64,000 bases of DNA, taken from Thermoleophilum album (GTDB lineage: Bacteria; Actinomycetota; Thermoleophilia; Solirubrobacterales; Thermoleophilaceae). The stretch is taken from contig NZ_FNWJ01000001.1 in the NCBI RefSeq assembly GCF_900108055.1, forward strand, positions 558,001 through 622,000, in the 5' to 3' direction. Every line of letters begins with the position of its first letter. Position 1 is the first letter of the stretch. This document shows, one piece after another, positions 8,729 to 21,140 of this stretch. The notes below the pieces were generated by a model, which saw only the letters and a program-made list of their open reading frames with translations, had not been told where the DNA came from and ran no database searches. Made by a program: the position numbers and the translations under genes.

Positions 8729-9615
8729 CGCGCCCCCGCCCGCTTCAGCCACGCGGAGAAGGGCTCACCAGTGAGTCGCTCGTAAACCTCGATGTAGCGA
8801 GCTCGGGTGCCGTCGACAACCTTCGAGGGAAGGGGGGGCGCCGGTGGCGTGCGATCCCAACCGATCTCGGTTGCCCAGTCGCGCACGTACTGCTTGTCGA
8901 AGGAGGGCTGCGGTCGTCCCGGCTTGTAGCCGTCTGCCGGCCAGAAGCGCGAAGAGTCGGGAGTCAGCAGCTCGTCGGCAAGCACGATCGTGCGATCGGC
9001 ACGCAGGCCGAACTCGAACTTCGTGTCGGCCAGGAGGATGCCGCGCGTGCGCGCGTGCGCGGCACCGAAGCGGTAGAGCTCGATCGAGATCCGCCGCAGC
9101 TCCTCGAGTAAGCCGCGATCACCGACGATCGCTGCCGCCGTGTCGAAATCGACGTTCTCGTCGTGCCCCTCGGCAGCCTTCGTAGCGGGCGTAAAGATCG
9201 GCTCGGGTAATTCGGCTGCCTGCTCCAAGCCCTCCGGCAACTCGATCCCACAGACCGTCCCTCGTTCGCGGTACTCGAGCCACGCGGACCCCGCCAAGTA
9301 CCCACGCACCACACACTCCAGCGGGATCATCTCGAGCCGCTCGACTAACAGCGCCCGTCCCTTGACGGCTTGCGGTACCTCGGTGAACGAGATCAGATGG
9401 TTCGGGCAGATGTGGCGTGTGCGCTCGAACCAGAAGACCGACAAGCCAGTTAGCACCGCGCCTTTGTCGGGAATCGGGTTCGGGTGTACGACGTCGAAGG
9501 TCGAGATGCGGTCGGAAGTGACCAGCAACAGGCGGTCGTCGCCGACGGCGTAGACGTCGCGAACCTTGCCCTGCGAAACGAGCTCGAGCGAGTCGAGGAG
9601 CTGCGCGCCGATCAT
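8725..9615 (-). CDS. purC: SAICAR synthase
   Basis: A 296-residue ligase joining aspartate to CAIR. Family motifs are QGKVRDVYAVGDDRLLLVTSDRIS (ATP grasp region, read in parts), FDVVHPNPIPDKG, VRGYLAGSAW, the LADTKFEFGLR loop and a C-terminal DKQYVRDWA. It is the long form seen in yeast and many bacteria rather than the about 235-residue short form. It lies between purB and purS in the purine operon. Confidence 0.96.
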   Translation of the reverse strand: MIGAQLLDSLELVSQGKVRDVYAVGDDRLLLVTSDRISTFDVVHPNPIPDKGAVLTGLSVFWFERTRHICPNHLISFTEVPQAVKGRALLVERLEMIPLECVVRGYLAGSAWLEYRERGTVCGIELPEGLEQAAELPEPIFTPATKAAEGHDENVDFDTAAAIVGDRGLLEELRRISIELYRFGAAHARTRGILLADTKFEFGLRADRTIVLADELLTPDSSRFWPADGYKPGRPQPSFDKQYVRDWATEIGWDRTPPAPPLPSKVVDGTRARYIEVYERLTGEPFSAWLKRAGAR

Positions 9616-9669
9616 CGGCCCGCCAGGGTAACAGCGCCTATCGACCGCACCGGCCGGTCGATTCCGCGC

Positions 9670-10953
9670 CTAGGTGAGTGCGTCGAGCCGCGCCACGATC
9701 TCTTCCGCGTGCCGCACGAACGGGCTCGGATCGAAGATCGCCTGGAGATCTAGCTCCGGTGCCTCCTGCGCTAGAAGCTCCCGGAACTCCACTCCCTCGT
9801 CGAACGCCCGCTGCGCAGCCCGCTGCACGATTCGGTAGGCCTCGTCGCGGCTACGACCCGCAGCGACCAACGCCAGCAACGCCCGCTGCGAGTACAGGGC
9901 ACCGTGGGTGAGTTCGAGATTGCGGCGCATGCGATCGACGTTCACGCGCATCCCCTCGACCACGCGCAGCGCGAGGTGCTGGGCGTAATCGAGGAGGATC
10001 ATCGCGTCGGGCAGCGCCACCCGCTCGACCGACGAGTGCGATATGTCGCGCTCGTGCCACAGCGCCACGTTTTCGAGCGCCGCCTGCTGGTATCCGCGCA
10101 GCAGCCGCGCGATTCCGCAAAGGCGCTCGCTCAAAATCGGATTGCGCTTGTGCGGCATCGCCGACGATCCCTTCTGCGCCCCGGCGCGGAACGGTTCCTC
10201 GACCTCGCGCACCTCAGTGCGCTGGAGCAGGCGGATCTCAGTAGCCAGTCGCTCGAGGCCGGCCCCCGCAAGCGCCACTGCCTGCAGCAACTCGGCATGA
10301 CGATCGCGCGGGACCACCTGCGTCGAGACGTCCTCGCGCCGCAAACCGAGCTTGCGCATCACCCGTTCCTCGAGCTCGGGGCTGGCGGCCGCATAGGTGC
10401 CTACGGCTCCTGAGATGGCGCCGGTCGAGGCCTGCTCGATGGCGCGCTCCAGACGGCGCAGGTTACGGTCGGCTTCGAAAGCGAAGCCGGCGAGTTTGAT
10501 GCCGAACGTCGTCGGCTCTGCGTGAACGCCGTGGGTGCGGCCAACGCAGATCGTGTGCACGTGCTCGCGCGCGCGCCGCACGAGCGCATCGCGGAGCGCC
10601 CGCGCGCCGCCGACGATCAAGAGTCCCGCTTCGGCGATCTGCAGCGCCAACGCGGTGTCGATCACATCCGAAGAAGTGAGCCCGTAGTGGATCCAGCGGC
10701 CAGCCTCGCCGACCGATTCCGCGACGACGTCGACGAAGGCCGCCAAGTCGTGGTCGGTCAGGCGTTCGCGCTCGCGTACCGCCTCGCGGGTGAAACTTGC
10801 TCGTTCGCGGATCGCAGCGGCGTCCTCGGCTGGCACGACGCCCATCTCCGCGAGCGCCTCGACCACTGCCAGCTCGACCGCTAACCACGTCTCGAGCTTC
10901 CGCTGCTCGGACCAGATCGCACCCATTTCGGGGCGGGTGTAACGCTCGATCAT
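9670..10953 (-). CDS. purB: Adenylosuccinate lyase
   Basis: A 427-residue fumarase/aspartase-superfamily enzyme acting twice in purine synthesis (SAICAR to AICAR, adenylosuccinate to AMP). It opens MIERYTRPEMGAIWSEQ. HYGLTSSDVIDTALALQ, GRTHGVHAEPTTFG with the catalytic His, and the superfamily signature GSSAMPHKRNP with the mobile serine loop are present. Length and domain order are usual. It lies between purE and purC with short gaps. Confidence 0.97.
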   Translation of the reverse strand: MIERYTRPEMGAIWSEQRKLETWLAVELAVVEALAEMGVVPAEDAAAIRERASFTREAVRERERLTDHDLAAFVDVVAESVGEAGRWIHYGLTSSDVIDTALALQIAEAGLLIVGGARALRDALVRRAREHVHTICVGRTHGVHAEPTTFGIKLAGFAFEADRNLRRLERAIEQASTGAISGAVGTYAAASPELEERVMRKLGLRREDVSTQVVPRDRHAELLQAVALAGAGLERLATEIRLLQRTEVREVEEPFRAGAQKGSSAMPHKRNPILSERLCGIARLLRGYQQAALENVALWHERDISHSSVERVALPDAMILLDYAQHLALRVVEGMRVNVDRMRRNLELTHGALYSQRALLALVAAGRSRDEAYRIVQRAAQRAFDEGVEFRELLAQEAPELDLQAIFDPSPFVRHAEEIVARLDALT

Positions 10954-10963
10954 CGCCCGACCG

Positions 10964-11437
10964 TCAGCAGTGGAGGATGCGTGCCGCGAGCACCGCAGCG
11001 TTGATCGCAGCGTCCACGCCGACGGTGGCGACGGGCAGTCCAGCCGGCATTTGGGCGATCGCCACCAGGGTGTCGAGTCCGCCGATCGGCGAGTGCAGGC
11101 CAGCGATCGGCACGCCGATCACCGGCAGGTCGGTGTGGGCGGCTACCAAGCTGGGAAGGAGGGAGGACATCGCCGAGCCCGCGATTATCACGCGCAAACC
11201 GCGCTCGCGTGCACTGCGCGCGTACTCGCAGGCGGCAGCGGGATCACGGTGGGCCGGCAGCACCTTGGTCTCGAACGGAATGCCGAGCTCCTCGAGCTCT
11301 TGGCCGGCCTTCTCCATCACCGGCATCTCCGCCCGCGAAGACATCACGATGCCAACGCGCGGTCTTTCCGTCGGCTCGGTCGCCGTCAGCGGAGCGTGTT
11401 CCGGCGCCGGTACCGTCTCGTCAATTTCCGCCGACAT
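10964..11437 (-). CDS. purE: Divergent PurE-type phosphoribosylaminoimidazole carboxylase
   Basis: A 157-residue protein in the purine operon whose C-terminal half matches PurE well (LPVIGVPI, AIAQMPAGLPVATV, NAAVLAARIL) and which keeps the catalytic His in PAHRDP (residue 63). Two conserved active-site motifs are altered: the N-terminal GSxSD is SSRAE (33-37), and the loop AGAGGAAHLPGM reads AGSAMSSLLPSL (86-97), so the second conserved His is missing. A 26-residue N-terminal tail precedes the fold. Operon position argues that it makes CAIR, but whether from N5-CAIR or directly from AIR and CO2 cannot be told; no purK is nearby. LarB-like proteins share the fold and are a less likely alternative. 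Confidence 0.8.
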   Translation of the reverse strand: MSAEIDETVPAPEHAPLTATEPTERPRVGIVMSSRAEMPVMEKAGQELEELGIPFETKVLPAHRDPAAACEYARSARERGLRVIIAGSAMSSLLPSLVAAHTDLPVIGVPIAGLHSPIGGLDTLVAIAQMPAGLPVATVGVDAAINAAVLAARILHC

Positions 11438-11440
11438 CGC

Positions 11441-12748
11441 TCAGCCCCGGCCAGCCGCAATGTCGCGGCGAAGCTGCTTGCCTGGGAAGTCGATGCGATC
11501 GGCCGCGGCGTAGGCGCGCTGCCGCGCGATCGCGAGGTCGTCACCCAGCCCGACAACATTGAGTACGCGACCGCCCGCCGTGACCAACTGACCATCGCGC
11601 ACCGCTGTTCCCGCGTGGAACACCTCGGCGCCGAGCGCCTCGGCGGCCTCCACGCCCTCGATGACGTCGCCTTTGCGCGGTGATTCCGGGTAGCCGGCGG
11701 CCGCCAAAACCACGCAGACAGCCGCTAGCTCCTCGAACCGACACTCCGCATCGGCGAGCCCTCCGGGAAAGGACGCCCGCCACAACAGCTCGAGCAGATC
11801 GCTCGCCATTCGGGGCAGCAGCGCTTGTGTTTCGGGATCGCCGAAACGGCAGTTGAACTCGAGCACCCGCACGCCCGCATCGGTAAGCATCAGGCCGCCG
11901 TAGAGAACCCCGTGATAAGGCGTCCCCTGCGCGCGCAGCGCGTCGACGATCGGTTGGTGAACGGTCGCGACGATCTCGCGCAAAAGGTCAGGGCCGATCT
12001 CCGGTACCGGCGAGTAACTGCCCATACCGCCCGTGTTGGGGCCCTCGTCGCCGTCCAATAGCCGCTTGTAATCGCGTGCCGGCGCGAGCGGCAGCGCTCG
12101 CTCGCCGTCGCATAGGCAAAGCAGCGAGAGCTCCTCGCCCTCGAGGTACTCCTCGAGCAGCACGGTGGTCTCGCCGAAGCGCCGTTCGACGAAGTAAGCG
12201 TCAAGCGCCTGCCGCGCCTGATCCTCGTCTTGCGCGATGATCACGCCCTTGCCTGCCGCCAGTGCGTCAGCCTTGAAGACCGCTGGATAGCTGAGCTGCG
12301 GGAGTCGCGCGAGCGCCGCGTCGTGCGATTCCAGGATCTCGTAGCGCGCGGTTGGCACGCCGGCCTGCTCCATCAGGCGCTTGGCGTCGGCCTTGGAGCC
12401 CTCGACCCTGGCCGCCGCGCGAGAGGGTCCGAGGCAGCGCACACCAGCTTCGGCGAGCGCGTCGGCGATGCCTGCTACCAGCGGCGCTTCCGGGCCGACC
12501 ACGACGAAGTCGATGCGCTCGCGCCGGGCCAGCTCACAAACTGCGTCGGGGTCGAGTGGGTCGATCGCCACGCACCGCGCACCATCGCGGGCGATCCCGG
12601 GATTGCCGGGCGCCGCCCACACTGTCGGCCGCGCGCCGCTACGGGAGATCGCACGCACGAGAGCGTGCTCGCGCCCGCCGGCGCCCAACACCAGCACACG
12701 CCGCGGGAGCGCCGCCGCGCCCCCTCCGGGAGCTTGCGAGCTAGCCAA
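11441..12748 (-). CDS. purD: Phosphoribosylamine-glycine ligase
   Basis: A 435-residue ATP-grasp enzyme making GAR. It begins VLVLGAGGREHALVRAI, and has APGNPGIA, FVVVGPEAPLVAGIAD, the ATP-grasp core VFKADALAAGKGVIIA, and the GARS signature RFGDPETQ in FNCRFGDPETQALLPR. The start is a TTG; a GTG 17 codons further in, directly before LVLGAGG, is another possibility. It heads the conserved purine run, 50 bases after the GYD gene. Confidence 0.95.
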   Translation of the reverse strand: MASSQAPGGGAAALPRRVLVLGAGGREHALVRAISRSGARPTVWAAPGNPGIARDGARCVAIDPLDPDAVCELARRERIDFVVVGPEAPLVAGIADALAEAGVRCLGPSRAAARVEGSKADAKRLMEQAGVPTARYEILESHDAALARLPQLSYPAVFKADALAAGKGVIIAQDEDQARQALDAYFVERRFGETTVLLEEYLEGEELSLLCLCDGERALPLAPARDYKRLLDGDEGPNTGGMGSYSPVPEIGPDLLREIVATVHQPIVDALRAQGTPYHGVLYGGLMLTDAGVRVLEFNCRFGDPETQALLPRMASDLLELLWRASFPGGLADAECRFEELAAVCVVLAAAGYPESPRKGDVIEGVEAAEALGAEVFHAGTAVRDGQLVTAGGRVLNVVGLGDDLAIARQRAYAAADRIDFPGKQLRRDIAAGRG

Positions 12749-12798
12749 GAGCGTGCCGTCCAGTGCCCGCCCCGCTCAGCGACCGGCGGCCGCGCCGC

Positions 12799-13080
12799 TT
12801 ACAGCGAGGCGATGAACTCGTCGACCGGGATCGCCGCCAGCGTCTCGTAGTGAGCGGTGCCACGCGAGCCGAGCTCCAACGAGACCCGCGCAATCGTCTT
12901 TTCGTCGGGAGCCTCGACAACGTTGACGAAGTCGAAGCGTCCGAGCACAGCCCACTGGGCGACGACTTTCGCACCGAGCTGCTCGACCTCTTTGTTGACC
13001 TCACGCAGCCGCTGCGGGTTGTTCTTGAGCGTCTGGACACCTTCCGGAGTCAGCGTGCTCAGCATGATGAAGGTCGGCAT
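12799..13080 (-). CDS. GYD-domain protein at the head of the purine operon
   Basis: A 93-residue protein beginning MPTFIMLSTLTPEGVQTLKN, followed by VVAQWAVLGRFDFVNVVEAPD and SRGTAHYETLAAIP. This is the GYD family, small alpha-beta (ferredoxin-like) proteins of unknown role. The start at 13080 is supported by GGAGGA eight to nine bases upstream. It is the first gene of the minus-strand purine run, 50 bases before purD, so it is likely co-transcribed. No catalytic residues are evident. What it does for purine synthesis, if anything, is unknown. Confidence 0.85.
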   Translation of the reverse strand: MPTFIMLSTLTPEGVQTLKNNPQRLREVNKEVEQLGAKVVAQWAVLGRFDFVNVVEAPDEKTIARVSLELGSRGTAHYETLAAIPVDEFIASL

Positions 13081-13281
13081 CTGTTCGTCTCCTCCGTGCT
13101 TGTCGGCGTGTAAGGGCAGTCTGACTTCTCGCACTTCGCCGCGGACAACGCAACCCCTTGCCGGCAACACAAGCCGACACCGCCGCCTGACGATTCAGGC
13201 AGACGGTGCGGTCAGCTCGTGCGGGCATCACCGGTCGACCGGTGCTGCCCGCACAGCGCTGCGACGCTTGGCGAGAAGTGC

Positions 13282-15822
<2,541 letters not shown>

Positions 15823-15831
15823 AGCACCTGA

Positions 15832-15846
15832 CCTAGAAAATCTAAG
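15832..15846 (-). promoter_or_regulatory. Candidate HspR operator upstream of clpB
   Basis: On the minus strand CTTAGATTTTCTAGG, an inverted repeat of six-base arms (CTTAGA / TCTAGG) around TTT. A copy matching 13 of 15 positions lies upstream of dnaK. It is 10 bases before the clpB ATG and downstream of a sigma-70-like promoter. It differs from the known HAIR element CTTGAGT-N7-ACTCAAG. The binding role is inferred from its presence at both heat-shock transcription units. Confidence 0.6.
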
Positions 15847-15849
15847 TCT

Positions 15850-16332
15850 TTACCTGTTAGATGTAGGGCGAGTATAGGAGCGCTCTACGGGGATCGTCAC
15901 GCCCAATTCGCGGACCGGAACGAGATCGCGGGGTTGTGGCTGGTAGGGGACGATCTCGGTACTCAGCGCACGCCGCGTGCGTTCCAATTCGGCACGCAGC
16001 TCTGCTTCCACCTGAGCGGCTCTGCGCTCGAGCGCGCGGAGACGCCGGCGCAGGCGTTCGATCTCCGCTTCGAGCTCGAAGACCTTCTCTACGCCGGCGA
16101 GGTTCATGCCGAGCTCGGTCGTCAGCTCCTGGATCCGCCGCAACCGCTCGACGTCCTCGTCGCTGTACAGACGCGTGCCCTTCGGGGAACGCCGCGGAGT
16201 GATCAAACCGCGCGCCTCGTAGATGCGCAGGGTTTGCGGATGCATGCCGGCGAGCTCCGCGGCGACCGAGATCATGTAAACCCCTCGGCGCCGATCGGCC
16301 GTGCGAGCGGATGCTTGCTTGCGCGCACTCAC
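15850..16332 (-). CDS. hspR: Heat-shock repressor HspR (MerR family)
   Basis: A 160-residue MerR-type regulator. The helix-turn-helix and wing read [29 protein letters not shown], then [19 protein letters not shown], followed by a coiled coil (about 75-125) and a C-terminal tail. In actinobacteria HspR represses dnaK and clpB operons with DnaK as co-repressor. The GTG start overlaps the dnaJ stop (GTGA). Its place between dnaJ and clpB matches the usual operon. Confidence 0.95.
   Translation of the reverse strand: MSARKQASARTADRRRGVYMISVAAELAGMHPQTLRIYEARGLITPRRSPKGTRLYSDEDVERLRRIQELTTELGMNLAGVEKVFELEAEIERLRRRLRALERRAAQVEAELRAELERTRRALSTEIVPYQPQPRDLVPVRELGVTIPVERSYTRPTSNR
15871..15899 (-). 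promoter_or_regulatory. Sigma-70-like promoter for clpB
   Basis: On the minus strand TGACGA, a 17-base spacer, then TATACT. Both hexamers and the spacing fit the housekeeping consensus. It lies inside the last codons of hspR, so transcripts would begin near 15864, giving a leader of about 40 bases that contains the inverted repeat at 15832-15846. Confidence 0.55.
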
Positions 16333-17465
16333 TTGCCACCCTCCTTGGCAGTGCCGCTGCGAGACGCCTGCGCCCTCGCCAACAGCGCGGCACGGGGGTT
16401 GCCGTCTAGCACCGATGCCAGCTCGTCGACCACGGCCTGTTGCTCGGGTGTCAGCTCGCGCGGCACGTCGATCACCAGGCGGTAGCGGATGTCGCCACGC
16501 CCACCCCCTCCCGGTCGCGGCGGCCCCTCGCCCCGCAAGCGCACGACCGTCCCGTGGCGCGTGCCCGGCCGCACGCGGATCCGCTTGGTACCCCGCAATG
16601 TCGGGACCTCGATGGTCGCGCCTCGCAGTGCTTCGACGACCGTGATCGGCACGTCCACTTCCAGATCGTCGCCGACCCGCTTGAAGATCGGCGACGGGTC
16701 GACACGCGTGATCACGTACAGGTCGCCGGGGGGACCGCCGTTCTGCCCCGGCTCACCGCGCCCCGCCAGGCGCACCCGCGAGCCGTCACGCACACCCGGC
16801 GGGATCTTCACGCGCAGCCGGCGGATCCGACGCACCCGACCGCTGCCTCCGCAAGTCGCGCAGGGATCGGTGATCCGAGTGCCGCTACCGCCGCATGCGC
16901 GGCAGGGCTGCGAGATCGAGAAGAGCCCCTGCGACTCGGACTCGATGCCGCGGCCCCGGCAACGTGGACAGACCTCGGGCTGGGTGCCCGGGCGCGCACC
17001 GGTGCCGTGACAGGTCGGGCAGGCATCCTCTACGGGGACCGCGATCGGGACCTGCGCACCCTCGAGCGACTGCTCGAACGACAGTCGAACCTCGGTCTCG
17101 AGATCACGCCCACGTTGGGGTCGTCGGGTAGCGCCGGCCCGCGCGCCCCCGAAGAGGTCGGAGAGGATGTCTCCGAAGCTCCCGAAGCCGCCGCGGAATG
17201 CGGTTCCGAAACCCTCGCGGAAGGCGTTGGGATCGAAGCCACCGAAGAAACCACCGCCTTGGTCGTAAGCGCGGCGCTTCTCCGGGTCGGAGAGGATTGA
17301 ATAGGCCTCCTGGATCTCCTTGAACCGCTCCTCGGCCTGCTTATCACCAGGGTTGCGGTCGGGGTGATAGCGGCGAGCGAGCCGCCGGTAGGCCTTTTTG
17401 ATCTCCTCCTGGGAGGCGTTGCGCTCTACTCCGAGCACCTTGTATGGGTCCTTGACCGCCGGCAT
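16329..17465 (-). CDS. dnaJ: Chaperone DnaJ (type I Hsp40)
   Basis: A 378-residue co-chaperone. The J domain (about 5-70) has [12 protein letters not shown] with the HPD motif. A Gly/Phe-rich stretch ([10 protein letters not shown] and neighbours) is followed by the zinc-binding region with four C-x2-C-x-G-x-G repeats ([32 protein letters not shown]) and the substrate-binding domain starting [13 protein letters not shown]. It stimulates DnaK ATPase and delivers substrates. It lies between grpE and hspR. Confidence 0.97.
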   Translation of the reverse strand: MPAVKDPYKVLGVERNASQEEIKKAYRRLARRYHPDRNPGDKQAEERFKEIQEAYSILSDPEKRRAYDQGGGFFGGFDPNAFREGFGTAFRGGFGSFGDILSDLFGGARAGATRRPQRGRDLETEVRLSFEQSLEGAQVPIAVPVEDACPTCHGTGARPGTQPEVCPRCRGRGIESESQGLFSISQPCRACGGSGTRITDPCATCGGSGRVRRIRRLRVKIPPGVRDGSRVRLAGRGEPGQNGGPPGDLYVITRVDPSPIFKRVGDDLEVDVPITVVEALRGATIEVPTLRGTKRIRVRPGTRHGTVVRLRGEGPPRPGGGGRGDIRYRLVIDVPRELTPEQQAVVDELASVLDGNPRAALLARAQASRSGTAKEGGK

Positions 17466-17476
17466 CGTCGGACCCC

Positions 17477-18103
17477 CTAAGCGCTCACGATCACTCGGGC
17501 CGGACGAATCACCAGCTCACCGAGGCGGTAACCCTTCTCCACCACGTCGACCACGACGCCCGGCTCCGTCCCCTCCTCGGCGCGCGTGCTGAGCGCGTCG
17601 TGGAGGGTCGGGTCGAAGCGTTCTCCACGCGGGTCGAACGGCTCCACCCCGTGTTGTTCGAGAGCCGCGAGGAAACCGCGGTGGATCATCCGCACCCCCT
17701 CGGCGAGCGGATCGTCGGGCGCTGCCGCCGCGAGTGCGCGCTCCAGGTTGTCGATCTGCGGCAACAGATCGCGGATCAGGTCGGCCTTCGCGCGGACACC
17801 TGCTTCCGCCTTCTCGCGACCCATGCGGCGGCGGAAGTTCTCGAACTCGGCCTGCTTGCGCCGCGCAAGATCGAGATACTCGTCGCGTTCCCGCCGCATC
17901 GCCTCGAGCTCTTGCTCGAGCTCGCGAACGCGCTCTTCGGCCTGCGGGCCACTGGCGTGGTCGTCGCTCGCGACCGTCGCCGACTGACCTTGCGCCTCGG
18001 GCGACGCAGCCGAGGAGGCGGCGTCGCCACCGTCCCTTGCGGCGGTCGCAGCCGCCTCCTCGGACTTGAGCTCGGCGCTCCTGTTTGTCTCGCGAGCGCT
18101 CAT
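17477..18103 (-). CDS. grpE: Nucleotide exchange factor GrpE
   Basis: A 208-residue protein: a low-complexity N-terminal tail (about 1-60, Ala/Glu/Ser rich), a long coiled coil ([20 protein letters not shown]), the FENFRRRM signature and the C-terminal beta domain with [20 protein letters not shown] and [17 protein letters not shown]. It releases ADP from DnaK. It sits nine bases after dnaK. Confidence 0.96.
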   Translation of the reverse strand: MSARETNRSAELKSEEAAATAARDGGDAASSAASPEAQGQSATVASDDHASGPQAEERVRELEQELEAMRRERDEYLDLARRKQAEFENFRRRMGREKAEAGVRAKADLIRDLLPQIDNLERALAAAAPDDPLAEGVRMIHRGFLAALEQHGVEPFDPRGERFDPTLHDALSTRAEEGTEPGVVVDVVEKGYRLGELVIRPARVIVSA

Positions 18104-18112
18104 CGGCCACCG

Positions 18113-20029
<1,917 letters not shown>

Positions 20030-20069
20030 TGCGCTCTGCCTCCGTCTGGTCTACGCCTAATCGTTGTGG

Positions 20070-20084
20070 CTCAGAAAATCTAAG
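20070..20084 (-). promoter_or_regulatory. Candidate HspR operator upstream of dnaK
   Basis: On the minus strand CTTAGATTTTCTGAG, six-base inverted arms (CTTAGA / TCTGAG) around TTT, the same element as at 15832-15846 before clpB. A TATATA block at 20089-20094 immediately upstream could be a -10 box, in which case the repeat would cover the transcription start, a good place for a repressor. Binding is inferred. Confidence 0.6.
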
Positions 20085-20179
20085 CGCGTATATAGCAGAT
20101 CCCTGAGTGTCCGACTCGGCGCGCTGCGGTCCGGTGCGGCGAGACGCGACGCGGCACCGCGCGGTGCGGCGCTGGCGGC

Positions 20180-20812
20180 CTACCTGCCGCGGGCGGGCGC
20201 TAGCGCACGGCTGCTTGGGCAGAGGTCCGCGACGGGGCACCGTTCGCAGGCCGGGCGGCGGGCGGCGCACAGTCGGCGGCCGTGACGGATCAGCAGCACG
20301 TGGAATTCGTAGGGGTCGAAGTCGGCGGTGTATCGCAGCGCCAAGTCGTGCGCCTCCTCCAGCCCCACGCGCTGCGGCAACAGCCCGAGCCGTGTCGCGA
20401 CGCGATGAACATGGGTGTCGATCGGCACCTCCGGCCGACCGAACGCGAAGAGCAGCACGCAGGCCGCGGTCTTGCGGCCGATCCCCGGCAGCTCGCAGAG
20501 AAATTCACGCGCTCGCTGGAGGGGAGCGTCGGCGAGCCACCGCAGATCGTCGTCGCCGAGGCGCTCGAGTATCGCTTTGATCCGCCGCGCCTTGGTCGGC
20601 GCTAGCCCTCCACAGCGGATGGCGTCTTCCACCTCCTCGACCGGCGCTTCTCTGACCGCCCGCCAGTCGCTGAAACGTTCGCGCAAGCGCGCGTAGGCGA
20701 GGTCCCGGTTGCGATCACTGGTGTTTTGCGAGAGGACCGTGAGGACCAGCTCGTCAAGCGGTCGCTCGTGCTTGCGCAACCTCGGCGCCCCGTAGAGACA
20801 ACGCAGCCGCAC
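20180..20812 (-). CDS. nth: Endonuclease III (HhH-GPD DNA glycosylase/AP lyase)
   Basis: A 210-residue base-excision-repair glycosylase for oxidised pyrimidines. It has VLTVLSQNTSDRN, the helix-hairpin-helix LPGIGRKTAACVL with the catalytic Lys, DTHVHRVATRLGL with the catalytic Asp, and the C-terminal 4Fe-4S motif C-x6-C-x2-C-x5-C (CAARRPACERCPVADLC). GTG 20812 is the only ordinary start, yet the residues just upstream in frame (RQRVAAIL) also fit the family's first helix. That upstream frame runs into a GGRAS repeat with no ATG, GTG or TTG before a stop at 21128, so the true N-terminus is unresolved. Confidence 0.9.
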   Translation of the reverse strand: MRLRCLYGAPRLRKHERPLDELVLTVLSQNTSDRNRDLAYARLRERFSDWRAVREAPVEEVEDAIRCGGLAPTKARRIKAILERLGDDDLRWLADAPLQRAREFLCELPGIGRKTAACVLLFAFGRPEVPIDTHVHRVATRLGLLPQRVGLEEAHDLALRYTADFDPYEFHVLLIRHGRRLCAARRPACERCPVADLCPSSRALAPARGR

Positions 20813-20865
20813 GAGGATCGCTGCGACTCGCTGGCGCGACGGGCGACGCCAGCCACTGCGGCGGC

Positions 20866-20958
20866 CGCTCGCGCGCCCCCCGCTCGCGCGCCCGCCGCTC
20901 GCAGGCCCGCTCGCGCGTCGCCCGCTCGCGCGCCCCCCGCTCGCGCGCCCGCCGCTGA
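20866..20958. repeat. GC-rich tandem repeat of 15-bp units
   Basis: Six consecutive units beginning CGCTCGCGCG or close variants, lengths 15, 15, 12, 15, 15 and 15, then a partial unit. The first 30 bases (20866-20895) recur exactly at 20923-20952. All lengths are multiples of three, so on the minus strand in the nth frame they encode repeats of the form GGRAS. The rest of the 328-base gap between nth and the next gene (20813-21140) shows no other gene. Confidence 0.9.
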
Positions 20959-21140
20959 GATCGCGTCGCGGCGCACTTACTCGCCCGGTCGCAAGCGCTC
21001 GCAGGACGTTTGGCTCCGAGCACGGTGGCCCTTCGCCGTGGACACTCCGACCACCCGCACCAACCGGGCACGCGGCAGACCCTCCATGGGCTGAGCATAT
21101 GACTTGCTCAGCCCAGCGATCGCTCCACTAGCCTGCCCGC

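Noticed and set aside
10964-11437. PurE considered as a LarB-type protein
   Set aside because: The C-terminal half with MPAGLPVATV and NAAVLAARIL and the operon position fit PurE better, and no lar genes are present.
20866-20958. Tandem repeat considered as a CRISPR array
   Set aside because: Units are contiguous with no unique spacers, multiples of three, and low complexity; no cas genes are near.
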